DNA of 64,000 bases from Nitrospira moscoviensis. Its GTDB lineage: Bacteria; Nitrospirota; Nitrospiria; Nitrospirales; Nitrospiraceae. The DNA is taken from assembly GCF_001273775.1 (NCBI RefSeq), contig NZ_CP011801.1, positions 992,001-1,056,000 of the forward strand. Direction: 5' to 3'. The translations under genes and the position numbers were made by a program. The notes beneath the pieces are model-generated. The model ran no database searches, had not been told where the DNA came from, and saw only the letters and a program-made list of their open reading frames with translations. Below, piece by piece: positions 15,981 through 24,847 of this stretch. Numbering within the stretch: position 1 is the stretch's first letter; every line of letters begins with the position of its first letter.

Positions 15981-17444
15981 TCAGAAGTCAGTGACTTGTC
16001 CCGCTCGAACCGTCACCTGTTCCTTCTGCCCCGCAACTTCAACATCGAACGTGCCGGCCGGCAGGCCGATGAGTTCCCCGCCGTAGCCGCCGGCGATCTC
16101 TTGGCCTCCCTCGAGGACCGCCGCTCGGACGTTCTTCGGGCGCGAGATACGCAGCACGCCCACCTTGATGGTGGTGTCATGGCCGGCTTTGACCGTGACG
16201 CTGGGAACCGTCTTGCCGGCTATCTTCACGTCGTAGGTGCCGGATAGCAGGTCAAATTCATGGTTCCCATAATCCGCCTGCACTTCTTGTCCGCCTTTGA
16301 GCACCGCGATCCTCGTGCCCGTCGGCACGGCGGCGGGCGGATACGCGACGACCAACCGCCCAAATCGACCCTTCAGCGATGAGTTTGCTAGGATCATGCA
16401 GCAGTCCTGGCCTTGCGTCTTTGCAGAAGCCGGTTCATCTGGGCAGGCGGCTCCGGCGCGATACCAAACATGAAACGCGCCATAGCTGGCGAATGCGATT
16501 GTGTCCCAGCTAAATGGGGCTGGCGTTCGGCCCGGCCCAGGATCCCAGGCCCACCGGATAATACTGTCCTCACGCACATGCTTTCGCACTTCCTCCAGGG
16601 TGCGTCCGCCATTGTGAGCCGGATCTTTGATCTGCCGGCAAATCTGTGCCGCGCTTTTCCCAGCGAACGCTAAGGCCGGCGGCGGCATTCTCCAGTGACC
16701 TGGAGCGCCGGGCGGGGTCCCGGGAGATGGTCCGTTTGTTTCGCCGTGACATTGCCGGCAGTCGGTCGTCTGGCGGTTCACGGGCGGTACATGAATGTGG
16801 CGGTCGTCGCCCTGCGTCGGACTATCTCCTGGATTGTGGCAGTTGACGCAGCGATGAAATGTGATCACCGGGCCTATGTAATTAGACCAAAGGTATCGGG
16901 CGCGTTCGTCGTCAACAAACAAGTACGGTCCCACTTCGGCCGTCTTTATCACTGTCCCCTCAGGCAATGTCAGCTGCACTGTCACAATGAACTTCGCGTC
17001 CCAACCGGGTAATGAGCTCGGGTATGGATCGGGAGTCCAACTCCATTGCGGATTGGAGGTCGGCTCTCCTGAAGCTGCTACGGGCTCGTTTCCGTGGTAA
17101 CTATCAGTCTCGGCATTCCATCCCCGGATTGCGAATTGATACAGTGGCGGCGGACTGTTCGCCGGGAGACCGCTTACCGAGGCAGACATGCGTATCTCAC
17201 CCCACTGAAGCCGTGGAACAAGAGGTTTGGAACTGCTCAGCTTTGGAGTTGCGCCGGTTTTGTCTGTGACTCTCAGAATGACCTGAATCGAAGATTGTTT
17301 TCCCTGCGAAGGCAGTGGCTTGCCGGTTTGACAGCCGGGTCCGACGCAGGGCTGTTTCTCCTTCGATAGCGACGGCCCGACCAGAACCATCAACAATACC
17401 GCGAGGATTGAAACCGAGAGCAGCTGCGGCGTGAGGATCAGCAT
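15981..17444 (-). CDS. diheme c-type cytochrome with two PEGA-like repeats
   Basis: A 487-residue exported protein: signal peptide at 5-27, then two heme-attachment motifs, CVNCH at 199-203 and CRQCH at 229-233. His residues between and near them (HIHVPP, HGE, HWRMPPP) are possible distal ligands. The region before the hemes (50-180) looks beta-rich. At the C-terminus two repeats share G-T-Y/F-D-V-x-(I/V)-A-G-(K/Q) and V-T-V-(K/R)-A-G, about 45 residues apart, resembling PEGA domains. It may be a periplasmic electron carrier or oxidase anchored to the cell wall or a complex. Redox partner unknown. An extra Cys pair lies near residues 33-38 in PCVGPGC. Confidence 0.75.
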   Translation of the reverse strand: MLILTPQLLSVSILAVLLMVLVGPSLSKEKQPCVGPGCQTGKPLPSQGKQSSIQVILRVTDKTGATPKLSSSKPLVPRLQWGEIRMSASVSGLPANSPPPLYQFAIRGWNAETDSYHGNEPVAASGEPTSNPQWSWTPDPYPSSLPGWDAKFIVTVQLTLPEGTVIKTAEVGPYLFVDDERARYLWSNYIGPVITFHRCVNCHNPGDSPTQGDDRHIHVPPVNRQTTDCRQCHGETNGPSPGTPPGAPGHWRMPPPALAFAGKSAAQICRQIKDPAHNGGRTLEEVRKHVREDSIIRWAWDPGPGRTPAPFSWDTIAFASYGAFHVWYRAGAACPDEPASAKTQGQDCCMILANSSLKGRFGRLVVAYPPAAVPTGTRIAVLKGGQEVQADYGNHEFDLLSGTYDVKIAGKTVPSVTVKAGHDTTIKVGVLRISRPKNVRAAVLEGGQEIAGGYGGELIGLPAGTFDVEVAGQKEQVTVRAGQVTDF

Positions 17445-17514
17445 AAGCGTCCTACTTCATCACCAACTGAGGGTCGTGAGTGCAACGTCCGGTCACTAAG
17501 AGAACGGGGCAGAC

Positions 17515-17533
17515 GGCGGAACATTCGTCCGCC
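17515..17533. terminator. GC-rich hairpin in 217-bp spacer
   Basis: GGCGGA and TCCGCC flank a 7-base loop in the gap 17445-17661 between the amidohydrolase stop and the cytochrome start, both on the minus strand. It may end the lipid operon or sit in the cytochrome leader. No U-tract follows on either strand, so intrinsic termination is not assured. Otherwise I see nothing in this gap. Confidence 0.3.
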
Positions 17534-17661
17534 GGTGAGAAGAACGACCGATGCCGCATTGCTCCCTCCGTCAAGGAAGCCGGGTATCGCGGATGGAAGG
17601 TGCGCAAGCCTACAGCGAGGTATGGCGGGGCGTCAACCTGCAGAGGAGGGGAGGCTGAGCA

Positions 17662-18633
17662 TTAGGGGGATGAAAATAGTTCGCCGAACGACCGGAATTT
17701 GACGTTCAGTCTCTCGCAGACTTCCACCTGGCGGTCAAACCGGTTCTTCGTGCGGATGATGTCGCGCAAGGTGCCGAAGGCGACGCGTCCCCAGGCCGCG
17801 ACGTGGAAGACGGACAAGGGATAGTCGGTGCCGAACAGCAGGCGCTCGTGGATTTCGGGATGTTTCCGCAAATGCAGCAGCATGCGAAAGCGATTGGGCA
17901 ACGTCAGAGCCGAGATGTCGGCGTAGAAATGCGGGTAGCGTGCGACGAAATCGTGAAGGGTGGGAATGAATTTCTCATAGAGGATCAAGCCGTAGCTGCA
18001 GGCGTGTGCGGCGATCACCGTCGTGCCTTCATCAAGCGCCAACTTCAGGCGATCCGGGTCTCCGACGGACTGATCCTTGCCGATCAAACTGAATTCGTAG
18101 CCGACGTGGCTCAGAAACGGCAGCTTGTGTTCGGCCAGCGCGCGATAGAACGGTTTGTACTTCGGATCGGCCGGGTTGAACTGTTGCGCATTGGGTAAGA
18201 CTTTGACCAGTGTGGCTCCCGCCTCGGCGCACCGGTGAACTTCCTCGACCGCGTCCCGCCGCTGCGGGTTGATCGAGACGCCGGCAAGAAATTCGTTGGG
18301 ATAGGTCTTGGCCGTCTGCAAGACATAGTCGTTGCTGATGAGGAAATCCGTGTGCTCCCGGACGAGCCGGCCGGACGTGTCGTAGACGCCGTCCATCCCG
18401 AGCAACACCGCTTGCCGCACATGGCGGGATGCCCGAAGCTCTTGCAGCAGGTCGTCGAGGTACTTGCGATTCGCGTCACCCGGCTTCTGGGGATCGAGGC
18501 CGTGTTTCCACAGCAGAAAGCGAAAGAGCGGGCTCTTCAGCATCTTCGCTGAAATGTAACAGCCGTTCCCGCCGTCCGGCAGCGCGGCGAGATGGACGTG
18601 GCAGTCGATCAGCCGCTTCGTCGTCTCAGACAT
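17662..18633 (-). CDS. amidohydrolase-2 family metal-dependent hydrolase
   Basis: A 323-residue TIM-barrel hydrolase. Metal-site landmarks in order: DCHVH near residue 10, Lys in TLVKVLPN, SHVG, AHAC near 215, and the closing GTDYPLS near 270. These match the ACMSD/amidohydrolase-2 group (decarboxylases and lactone hydrolases acting on carboxylated rings). There is no signal peptide, so it is cytoplasmic. It is the last gene of the lipid-synthesis run, 20 bp after the acyltransferase, but the substrate cannot be told and a link to lipids is only positional. Confidence 0.8.
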   Translation of the reverse strand: MSETTKRLIDCHVHLAALPDGGNGCYISAKMLKSPLFRFLLWKHGLDPQKPGDANRKYLDDLLQELRASRHVRQAVLLGMDGVYDTSGRLVREHTDFLISNDYVLQTAKTYPNEFLAGVSINPQRRDAVEEVHRCAEAGATLVKVLPNAQQFNPADPKYKPFYRALAEHKLPFLSHVGYEFSLIGKDQSVGDPDRLKLALDEGTTVIAAHACSYGLILYEKFIPTLHDFVARYPHFYADISALTLPNRFRMLLHLRKHPEIHERLLFGTDYPLSVFHVAAWGRVAFGTLRDIIRTKNRFDRQVEVCERLNVKFRSFGELFSSP

Positions 18634-18653
18634 CGTGTCCCCTTCTGCTCAGT

Positions 18654-19286
18654 CTACTCCCAGGCCGGTCTGTACCCTTCTTCCGACAGCGCCTTGACGG
18701 CCTGCTCCAGCGAGGTCATGAAGCCGGCCTTCTCTCCGGTCCACTTCAGCGGCTCGCCGACAAACACATCGCAAAAGAACGGCACCAACAAGGCCTCTCC
18801 TCGCGGCAGGGCTTTGCCCAAGCCGTGCAGAAACACCGGCACGATCGGGACATCCGGGTGGCGCTTCGCCAAGTGCGCAATCCCCGTCTTGAACGTCCCC
18901 ATGTGCTCCGGGTCGCCGCGCGAGCCTTCCGGAAACAGGATCAGGATCTCCTTGCATTCCAGCGCGGCGCTGCATTCCGCCAGCGGGTCTTCCCGCGTCG
19001 TCACCTGCCGTGCCAACGGAATGATATGCATGATGCGCTTCGAAAACCAGGCCAGTAGAGGGTGCGAGAAGAAATAATCGCTCGCTCCGACCGGACGCAG
19101 CGCCGGCAGCAACCGCCAGGGCAGTAACGTCATCAGCACCAACGTGTCCAGATGGCTATTGTGATTGGAGACCACGATGGCGGGCCCGGCTGCCGGTAAG
19201 CGCTCGCGGTGGCGGACATTCATGCCAAGCACGATGAGTACCAAGGGGCGCACGATGAGAAGAAAGAATAGATGCTGCAGCGCCAT
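18654..19286 (-). CDS. 1-acyl-sn-glycerol-3-phosphate acyltransferase-like protein (PlsC family)
   Basis: A 210-residue membrane-associated acyltransferase. A hydrophobic anchor at residues 2-22 precedes the HX4D motif in SNHNSHLDT (motif I) and the FPEGSRG block (motif III). PIVPVFLHGLG corresponds to motif IV. These residues bind and acylate a glycerophosphate-type acceptor. The start MALQHLF was chosen because it lies 5 bp after the cdsA stop and begins the anchor; the long upstream frame is cdsA sequence read out of frame. A role in phosphatidic-acid or lysophospholipid acylation fits the neighbours; the acceptor is inferred. Confidence 0.85.
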   Translation of the reverse strand: MALQHLFFLLIVRPLVLIVLGMNVRHRERLPAAGPAIVVSNHNSHLDTLVLMTLLPWRLLPALRPVGASDYFFSHPLLAWFSKRIMHIIPLARQVTTREDPLAECSAALECKEILILFPEGSRGDPEHMGTFKTGIAHLAKRHPDVPIVPVFLHGLGKALPRGEALLVPFFCDVFVGEPLKWTGEKAGFMTSLEQAVKALSEEGYRPAWE

Positions 19287-19291
19287 GCGCC

Positions 19292-20233
19292 TCAGTAGTG
19301 CAGATAGTAGAGGAAATGGAAAAACAGCGGCGACGTATAGGTCAAACTGTCGATCCGGTCCAGGATGCCGCCGTGGCCGGGCAGCAGATTGCCGCTGTCT
19401 TTCACCCCGATGTCGCGCTTCAGAGCGGAGATGGTGACGTCCCCAATGAACCCGGCGATCCCGATGAGCAGGCCGGCGGCGACGGATTCCCTCTGTGTCA
19501 ACGGCGTCAGATGGGGCGCGAGCAGCGCGGCGAGGGTGACGGTCGTCGCCAGTCCGCCGACAAACCCTTCCCACGTCTTGTTGGGGCTGACCGTGGGAAT
19601 GATCTTATGCCGTCCGGTGCACTTACCCCAGACGTACTGCGCCACGTCGTTGAACTGCGTCAGAAACACGAGGTAGAGCACGAGCCCGGCGCCCGCCGCG
19701 ATCGGATTGCGTTCCGCCGGCAGCACCAACAGGAACGCGGCATGGCTGATGCTGAAGACCATCATCATTAAGCCCCAATGCAGCGTGCCGGCGGCGCGCA
19801 AAAAGTCTTTGGTCTCGCCGATCGTGACCATGCGCATCGGCAGCAGGAGAAAGAGATAGACCGGGATGAAGATGATGAACATGCCGTACCATTCGAGATG
19901 GACCCAATAATACTGCATCGGAATCGCCGCGTAGGCCCACGCGAGCACGCGCCGGTCGGCCCGGCGCGTCGGAATGAGCGACAGGTATTCCTTCAGCGCG
20001 AAAAAGCTCACGAAGGCAAAGAAGACGATCGAGGACGTCCGGCTGAGCAGGATGGCGCCGGCGAACACGCCGGTCATGATCCACCAGGACTGAATCCGCT
20101 GCGTCAGCTCGGCATAGGACCGGTCGGGATGCAGCCGCTTCAGCAGGGTCACGATGGCCGAGGCCAGGACCAGGATGCCGACAATGCTGCCCAGCATCCA
20201 CAGGACAGGGGAGCGGAGATGGGCCGGGATCAC
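19292..20233 (-). CDS. cdsA: phosphatidate cytidylyltransferase
   Basis: Makes CDP-diacylglycerol from phosphatidic acid and CTP in the inner membrane, the branch point for phospholipid head groups. The 313-residue protein has about eight transmembrane segments. The CDS signature sits near the C-terminus: SALKRDIGVKDSGNLLPG then HGGILDRIDS, with the conserved Lys/Asp and the GHGG..DR..S pattern. The start is a GTG at 20233 that overlaps the upstream TGA as GTGA, giving translational coupling with the CDP-alcohol phosphatidyltransferase. An additional block, SPNKTWEGFVGG, is also typical. Confidence 0.93.
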   Translation of the reverse strand: MIPAHLRSPVLWMLGSIVGILVLASAIVTLLKRLHPDRSYAELTQRIQSWWIMTGVFAGAILLSRTSSIVFFAFVSFFALKEYLSLIPTRRADRRVLAWAYAAIPMQYYWVHLEWYGMFIIFIPVYLFLLLPMRMVTIGETKDFLRAAGTLHWGLMMMVFSISHAAFLLVLPAERNPIAAGAGLVLYLVFLTQFNDVAQYVWGKCTGRHKIIPTVSPNKTWEGFVGGLATTVTLAALLAPHLTPLTQRESVAAGLLIGIAGFIGDVTISALKRDIGVKDSGNLLPGHGGILDRIDSLTYTSPLFFHFLYYLHY

Positions 20234-20835
20234 GCGGCCTCCCGCAAGGCCTGTCTGGCGCGATTGATGATCGTGAGGATGGAGAGCACCGACCCGAGCC
20301 CGAAGAGGGCCGCGCACCAGAGACCGGCCGGCACCCCTAGTGACAGCAGCAGCGTCGCCAGGCCGACGAGGACGGCCCGGTCGCTTTTCCCCATGGGACC
20401 GGCGTAATTTCGGGTGGCGCCGATCTGCACGGCGATCACGCCCGTCATCTCTACGATGGCTCCGAGGAGCACGAAGGTCACCACGATGGCCGGATCGAGG
20501 CCCGGCACCAGAGCGAGAGGGAGATACAAGACCGCGTCAGCCAGGACATCGCCGAGCTCGTTCAGGACGGCCCCCAGCCGGCTCTTCATGTGATGTTCGC
20601 GTGCCAGCATGCCGTCGATCGCGTTGAGCGCCATGCGAAAGAGCAGCACGACAGGAATGAGACCCAACATCGGCAGGTGCGCCGGCCGGCTTGCGATGAG
20701 CAGCCCGGTCACGGCCGCGAGCAGGAACGCCGCGACGGTGATCTGATTGGCCGTGACGCCCCGGGCGGCCAGTGAGACCGTCAGGGGCCGCAGGAGCCCT
20801 TGAAACGCCGGTTTAAGATCGTAGACGCTCGGCAT
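20230..20835 (-). CDS. CDP-alcohol phosphatidyltransferase family protein
   Basis: A 201-residue polytopic membrane enzyme that would transfer a phosphatidyl or related group from a CDP-alcohol. The motif D-G-x2-A-R-x8-G-x3-x-x3-D is present as DGMLAR...RLG...NELGD: the usual third Asp is Asn here, in the form LNELGD. The CDP-binding residues DG and AR are intact. About six hydrophobic segments follow. The start MPSVYDLK was chosen; a GTG 39 bases upstream is possible. It is coupled to cdsA by a GTGA overlap, so it probably uses CDP-diacylglycerol made by that enzyme. The acceptor alcohol is unknown. Confidence 0.85.
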   Translation of the reverse strand: MPSVYDLKPAFQGLLRPLTVSLAARGVTANQITVAAFLLAAVTGLLIASRPAHLPMLGLIPVVLLFRMALNAIDGMLAREHHMKSRLGAVLNELGDVLADAVLYLPLALVPGLDPAIVVTFVLLGAIVEMTGVIAVQIGATRNYAGPMGKSDRAVLVGLATLLLSLGVPAGLWCAALFGLGSVLSILTIINRARQALREAA

Positions 20836-20920
20836 CGACCTACGTATTCCTACAGTCAGCAGGGAGCGTATCACATGGCAGTCGGAGCGCGAGGGAATTG
20901 TGAGTTCTGGAAGGGAACGA

Positions 20921-23900
20921 TTAGGCGGAGGTGCCCGACGCCAGCCGTTCCATTGCCATGCGCTTGAGCCCGCGGAGATCGAGCTTGCCGGTTCCGAGCA
21001 CCGGCAGGGCGTCGACCTTCACGAAGTGATTCCGGGCGGGAATGAACAAATTGGGGAGACCCTGGGCCGCCAGCTTGTCGAGGATGTCCGGAATGCGTGC
21101 CTCGTCGAGCGTATGGAGGACGGCCAGGCGCTCGCCCTTTTTCTCGTCCGGAAGGCCGGTGACGGCAAACACCTGCATGTCGGCTCCGGCCGCCTGTTGC
21201 AAGGCCTCTTCCACCTTGCCGTGGGGGACCATCTCGCCGCCGATCTTCGAGAAGCGCGACAGCCGGTCGGTGATGGTGAGAAAGCCGTCTTCGTCCAACG
21301 CCGCGATGTCGCCGGTGATATACCAGCCGTCGCGCATGGCCTTGCTCGTCAAGTCTTCGCGGCCGAGATAGCCGTTCATGACGTTCGCCCCTTTGACGAG
21401 CAGCATCCCGGCTTGAGCGGGAGGAAGGATCTGCCAGGTGTCGGGATCCACGACGCGGACCGAGACGCCGGGCAGCGGCTGTCCGACGGTCCCGCGCCGG
21501 GAGGCGACTTGATAGAAGCCCGCCGCGCGGTAGTCCGGGCAATTGGCGGCGATCACCGGCGCGCATTCCGTGACCCCGTAGCCTTCGACGGGCGCGATCC
21601 CGAACTTCTGTTGGAACGCCTCGACCAGGCGGAGCGGCAGCTTCTCGGCTCCCGTCAGGACCACCCGCAAGGAACTGAACTGCTCCGGTGTGCAGCGGCG
21701 CAAATAGAGTTGGAGGAACGTGGGGGTGACGACCAACAGCGTGATGCGATACCGCGCGCACAGCTCCCCGATGGCCGCCACATCGAGCGGCGAGGGATGA
21801 AACACGATGCCGGCGTTGTGCCTGGTGTAGAACCAGAGCAGCATGTAACCGAAGGAATGGAAGAACGGCAGGATGCCGAGCGCCCGATCCTGCTTGTCGA
21901 TGGGGATGACCTGCGCCGCCCCTTCGACGTTCGAATTGATGCTGAAGTGGGACAGCATCACGCCTTTCGGTTCGCCGGTGCTGCCGCTGCTGAAAATGAT
22001 GGTGGCGAGGTCGTCCATCGTCGTCGGCCGTGTCTGGCCGCAGGCTCGCTCCAGCAGGGACAGCGGCGCAAGCAGGGCGAGGAGAAGGGCTGCGACTTTG
22101 TCGCGGCGACGGATCGTCTTGGCGATGTCTTCGAGCCACAGCACGGCGGCCCCTGCCGGGACCTCGAGCTTTGCCTTGTCGATGAACTGCCGGCTGGTGA
22201 GCACGGTCTTCAGCGAGGCTTGCATGACGGCCGACTCCAAGCCGGCCCGGCCCACAGTGTAGTTCAGGTTGACGCTGGTCTTCCCGGCCAGCGAGGCGGC
22301 GATGTTGACCAATGCGCCGGCCACGCTCGGCGGCAGCAGCAGGCCGACATGCTGTTGGCCGTGCCAATGCATTCGCAGCGCCCGAGCCAAGGCGATCGTG
22401 CCGATGAGAGCCTGAAAACCTGTTACCCGAGGTCGTGACCCGTCCGCCATGGCGAACGTGAAGGGCCGCCGCCGCCACGTCCGCACCACCGGCCGGTGCA
22501 ACGGCTCTTGATCCGCCTTCCGCAGATGCCACGCCGCTTCACCCAACTCGCGGACCAGACGGCGCAGCTCATACGCCGGCGTCGCCGACGGCTGGGGCGC
22601 CCCGAAGGAAACCGTGACGGGATAGGGAATGCGGTCCGGCCATTTGCTCACGAAGCGGCCGTCTCTGAAGCTGAAGATGCTGCCCCACACGCGATCCAGA
22701 TGGACCGGGATGATCGGCGCGGCGCGGCCTTTGACGATCCGCTCGAATCCGCGCCGGAAGGGCAGCAGCGTGCCGGTTCTGGTGATCTGGCCCTCGGGAA
22801 AGATGCAGACGACTTCGCCGTCGTCCAGCGCCTGTCCCGCCTGCCGCAGCGCCCGGAGGATCATGCGCGGGCCGCCGGAGGACGAAATGGGAATGACGCG
22901 CATCATCCGCATCAGCCAGTGCAAGAGCGGATGCGTGGCATAGCCTGCATCCACCACGAACCGGATCCGCCGGTCGATCGAGGCCATGAGCAGGAAGCCG
23001 TCCACGAAGGACATATGATTGGGGACCAGCAGGGCGCCGCCGGTCGCCGGCACATGCTCCGCTCCGACAACGCGCACGCGGTAGAGCGTATTCGTCAGGA
23101 TCACCAGGACCAGGCGAATGAAGGCGTCGGGTAGCAGCCAGAGGGCCCACAGGGTGCCGCCGAGGGTCGCGAAGGCGGTGGCCACAAAAATACTGCTGGT
23201 CGAGAGGCCGCCGTTGGCGAGTGTCCCGCCGGCGAGCGAGCCGAACAGGATGCCCGTGAAGACACAGGTGTTCGAAAACGAGATGACGGAGCCGCGCCGG
23301 TCCGCCGGCGACTTCCATTGGAGGACGGCGTTCAACGGCACGAAGATGAAGGCGCTGGCGACGCCGAGCAGGCCCATCAGGGCGAAGGTGCCGGGCATCT
23401 GCGGCGCCAACAGCCCGACGAGGCCCAACGTGGCGAACACGCCCACGGCGCCCAGGGGGATCAACCCGTATTCCACCCGGTGTTGTGAGAGCCGGCCGAC
23501 CAACATGGCGCCCAGCCCGATGCCGACCGATAGTACGGTCAGCGGCAGACCCGACAAGGCATCGGAGAGATTCAACACCGCCTTCGCATAGACCAGCACG
23601 TTTTGGGCGAAGAGACTCGCGATCGTCCAAAAGAAGATTTCTCCCGCGATCGCCAGGCGCAGCAACCGTTCTTCGCGAATGGCCGCCCAGGCCCCCTGGA
23701 CGGTGGCGACGACGCCGCCGGACGCTCGCGCCGGCGTCACCGGCGGAACGGTCGATGCCGCTGCCAGTCCCACGATCGACAGGACCACCAGCGCGAGCGG
23801 CGCTATCCATAACGTCTCCCCGGCGCTTTGGAGGAGAAAGCCTCCGGCGGCGGTGCCGGTGAGGATGGCCGCGAAGGTCCACATTTCAAGGAGGCCGTTC

Positions 23901-24028
23901 GCGCCGGCCAACCCTTCGTGCGGGACCAATTCGGGAAGAATGCCGTACTTCGAGGGACTGAAGAGCGCGCTATGCACCCCCATGCCGAACAGCACGATCA
24001 ACGGCAGCACGCCTCCCGCCGGATTCAA
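20921..24028 (-). CDS. LplT-Aas-like fusion: transporter, acyltransferase and acyl-ACP synthetase (5' end lost by frameshift)
   Basis: A 1035-residue open frame with three joined parts. Residues 1 to about 310 are the remaining helices of an MFS transporter of the LplT type (SPSKYGILPELV, NGLLEMWTF). About 330-500 is a PlsC-like acyltransferase (PNHMSFVDG, FPEGQITRTG). About 510-1035 is an AMP-dependent acyl-ligase (IIFSSGSTGEPKGV, EGYGVTECAP, YITGDIA, TGKLDLRG). In E. coli LplT flips lysophospholipids and Aas re-acylates them, so this protein would combine import and repair. The first visible codon, TTG, is not a true start: the first transporter helices lie in another frame immediately upstream. 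As sequenced, only a fragment could be translated. Confidence 0.85.
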   Translation of the reverse strand: MNPAGGVLPLIVLFGMGVHSALFSPSKYGILPELVPHEGLAGANGLLEMWTFAAILTGTAAGGFLLQSAGETLWIAPLALVVLSIVGLAAASTVPPVTPARASGGVVATVQGAWAAIREERLLRLAIAGEIFFWTIASLFAQNVLVYAKAVLNLSDALSGLPLTVLSVGIGLGAMLVGRLSQHRVEYGLIPLGAVGVFATLGLVGLLAPQMPGTFALMGLLGVASAFIFVPLNAVLQWKSPADRRGSVISFSNTCVFTGILFGSLAGGTLANGGLSTSSIFVATAFATLGGTLWALWLLPDAFIRLVLVILTNTLYRVRVVGAEHVPATGGALLVPNHMSFVDGFLLMASIDRRIRFVVDAGYATHPLLHWLMRMMRVIPISSSGGPRMILRALRQAGQALDDGEVVCIFPEGQITRTGTLLPFRRGFERIVKGRAAPIIPVHLDRVWGSIFSFRDGRFVSKWPDRIPYPVTVSFGAPQPSATPAYELRRLVRELGEAAWHLRKADQEPLHRPVVRTWRRRPFTFAMADGSRPRVTGFQALIGTIALARALRMHWHGQQHVGLLLPPSVAGALVNIAASLAGKTSVNLNYTVGRAGLESAVMQASLKTVLTSRQFIDKAKLEVPAGAAVLWLEDIAKTIRRRDKVAALLLALLAPLSLLERACGQTRPTTMDDLATIIFSSGSTGEPKGVMLSHFSINSNVEGAAQVIPIDKQDRALGILPFFHSFGYMLLWFYTRHNAGIVFHPSPLDVAAIGELCARYRITLLVVTPTFLQLYLRRCTPEQFSSLRVVLTGAEKLPLRLVEAFQQKFGIAPVEGYGVTECAPVIAANCPDYRAAGFYQVASRRGTVGQPLPGVSVRVVDPDTWQILPPAQAGMLLVKGANVMNGYLGREDLTSKAMRDGWYITGDIAALDEDGFLTITDRLSRFSKIGGEMVPHGKVEEALQQAAGADMQVFAVTGLPDEKKGERLAVLHTLDEARIPDILDKLAAQGLPNLFIPARNHFVKVDALPVLGTGKLDLRGLKRMAMERLASGTSA

Positions 24029-24323
24029 CCACGAGCAGCACTTCCACGATTTTGATCGAAATGATGACGGTACGTTTGCTGAGGCGATCCGCCAACGTGC
24101 CGCCGACGAGCGAGAGCAGGACCAGCGGGAGGGTGAAGATCATGAACGTGATGGCCGTCTGCGTTTGCGCCACGGTCTCCGCGTCCGAGCCGGGCGCCAT
24201 GTGCGCCGTGGCTTGCCGGATGGCGAGGAGGGCCACCATCAGCTTCCAGGCGTTGTCGTTAAAGGCCCCGCAGAACTGGGCGATGAGCAGGCCGCGAAGC
24301 GGATGTCGAGATGTCGGCGTCAT
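23970..24323 (-). pseudogene. 5' fragment of the LplT-Aas-like gene, out of frame
   Basis: This frame starts MTPTSRHPLRG and encodes the first transporter helices (LLIAQFCGAFNDNAWKL, TFMIFTLPLVLLSLVGG, ADRLSKRTV, IVEVLLVV). After LLVV it runs into non-homologous residues and stops at 23970. Homology resumes in the neighbouring frame at LNPAGGV near 24028. Compared with LplT proteins about five residues and the frame are missing at the junction, so a small deletion near 24029 broke the gene. A sequencing or assembly error is the alternative. Full original gene: 20921-24323. Confidence 0.7.
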
Positions 24324-24847
24324 CAACGATGCGACGAGATGAGAAGGCGTCTGCCGGCACAAATATGGAGGAAGATGAAGAAAAGGTCAAAGAAAAGTAC
24401 AGCTGCAGGCCGAGCCAATTTCTGAGAATCAGATCGGGTCCGGCGAAATCGTGAGGGGTTAAGCGCCCAAGCCATCTTGGAGAACAACGTCGCCGCGGTC
24501 GAAGGTTGTCATAAACGGCTCGCCGAGATTGTCCCAGACCTTCTTCAGAGACGGCGTACTGGCTAAATGTGGACGAGCGAACCGCCGCAGCGGTGCTCGT
24601 TCTCCAGCAAGGTGGTCGCCCCAATGGTGCCTCTGAATCTCTCCTGCCCAACTGTGGTGTCTGCTCTATGAGCAAACGCCTCTACCCGGCATTGTGTTCG
24701 CCGGTGCATCGCCGCTATGTGGATACCGCGAAACTACGCCTGGCCCAGCGGGAGGCATCATTGAGGTTTGCCACGGTGAGACGATTCTTTGACAGCTCCT
24801 GGGCCTATGCCACTATATAGGTCCATCTATAGGTAGGCGGGGGTGTC
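24324..24847. other. 524-bp stretch without a recognisable gene
   Basis: No convincing coding sequence is visible on either strand between the transporter start and the small antitoxin-like fragment. Open frames here are short and lack family character or ribosome-binding sites. Composition is somewhat lower in GC than the flanks. The remnant of an antitoxin at its end and the decay of the neighbouring gene suggest that this is degraded DNA left by gene loss. Confidence 0.4.
24789..24817 (+). promoter_or_regulatory. candidate sigma-70 promoter for the antitoxin remnant
   Basis: TTGACA at 24789-24794 is followed 17 bases later by ACTATA (24812-24817), with TATATA also available at 24814. A direct repeat, CTATATAGGT and CTATAGGT, sits over the likely start site and could be an operator. 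The ATG of the antitoxin fragment lies about 30 bases further on. Confidence 0.4.

Noticed and set aside
17480-17665. 61-codon plus-strand frame in the gap before the cytochrome
   Set aside because: No start context, Arg/Gly-rich composition, and it contains the hairpin at 17515.
24259-24675. 138-codon minus-strand frame over the empty region
   Set aside because: It runs through the transporter start in a different frame, lacks a ribosome-binding site and shows no family similarity.
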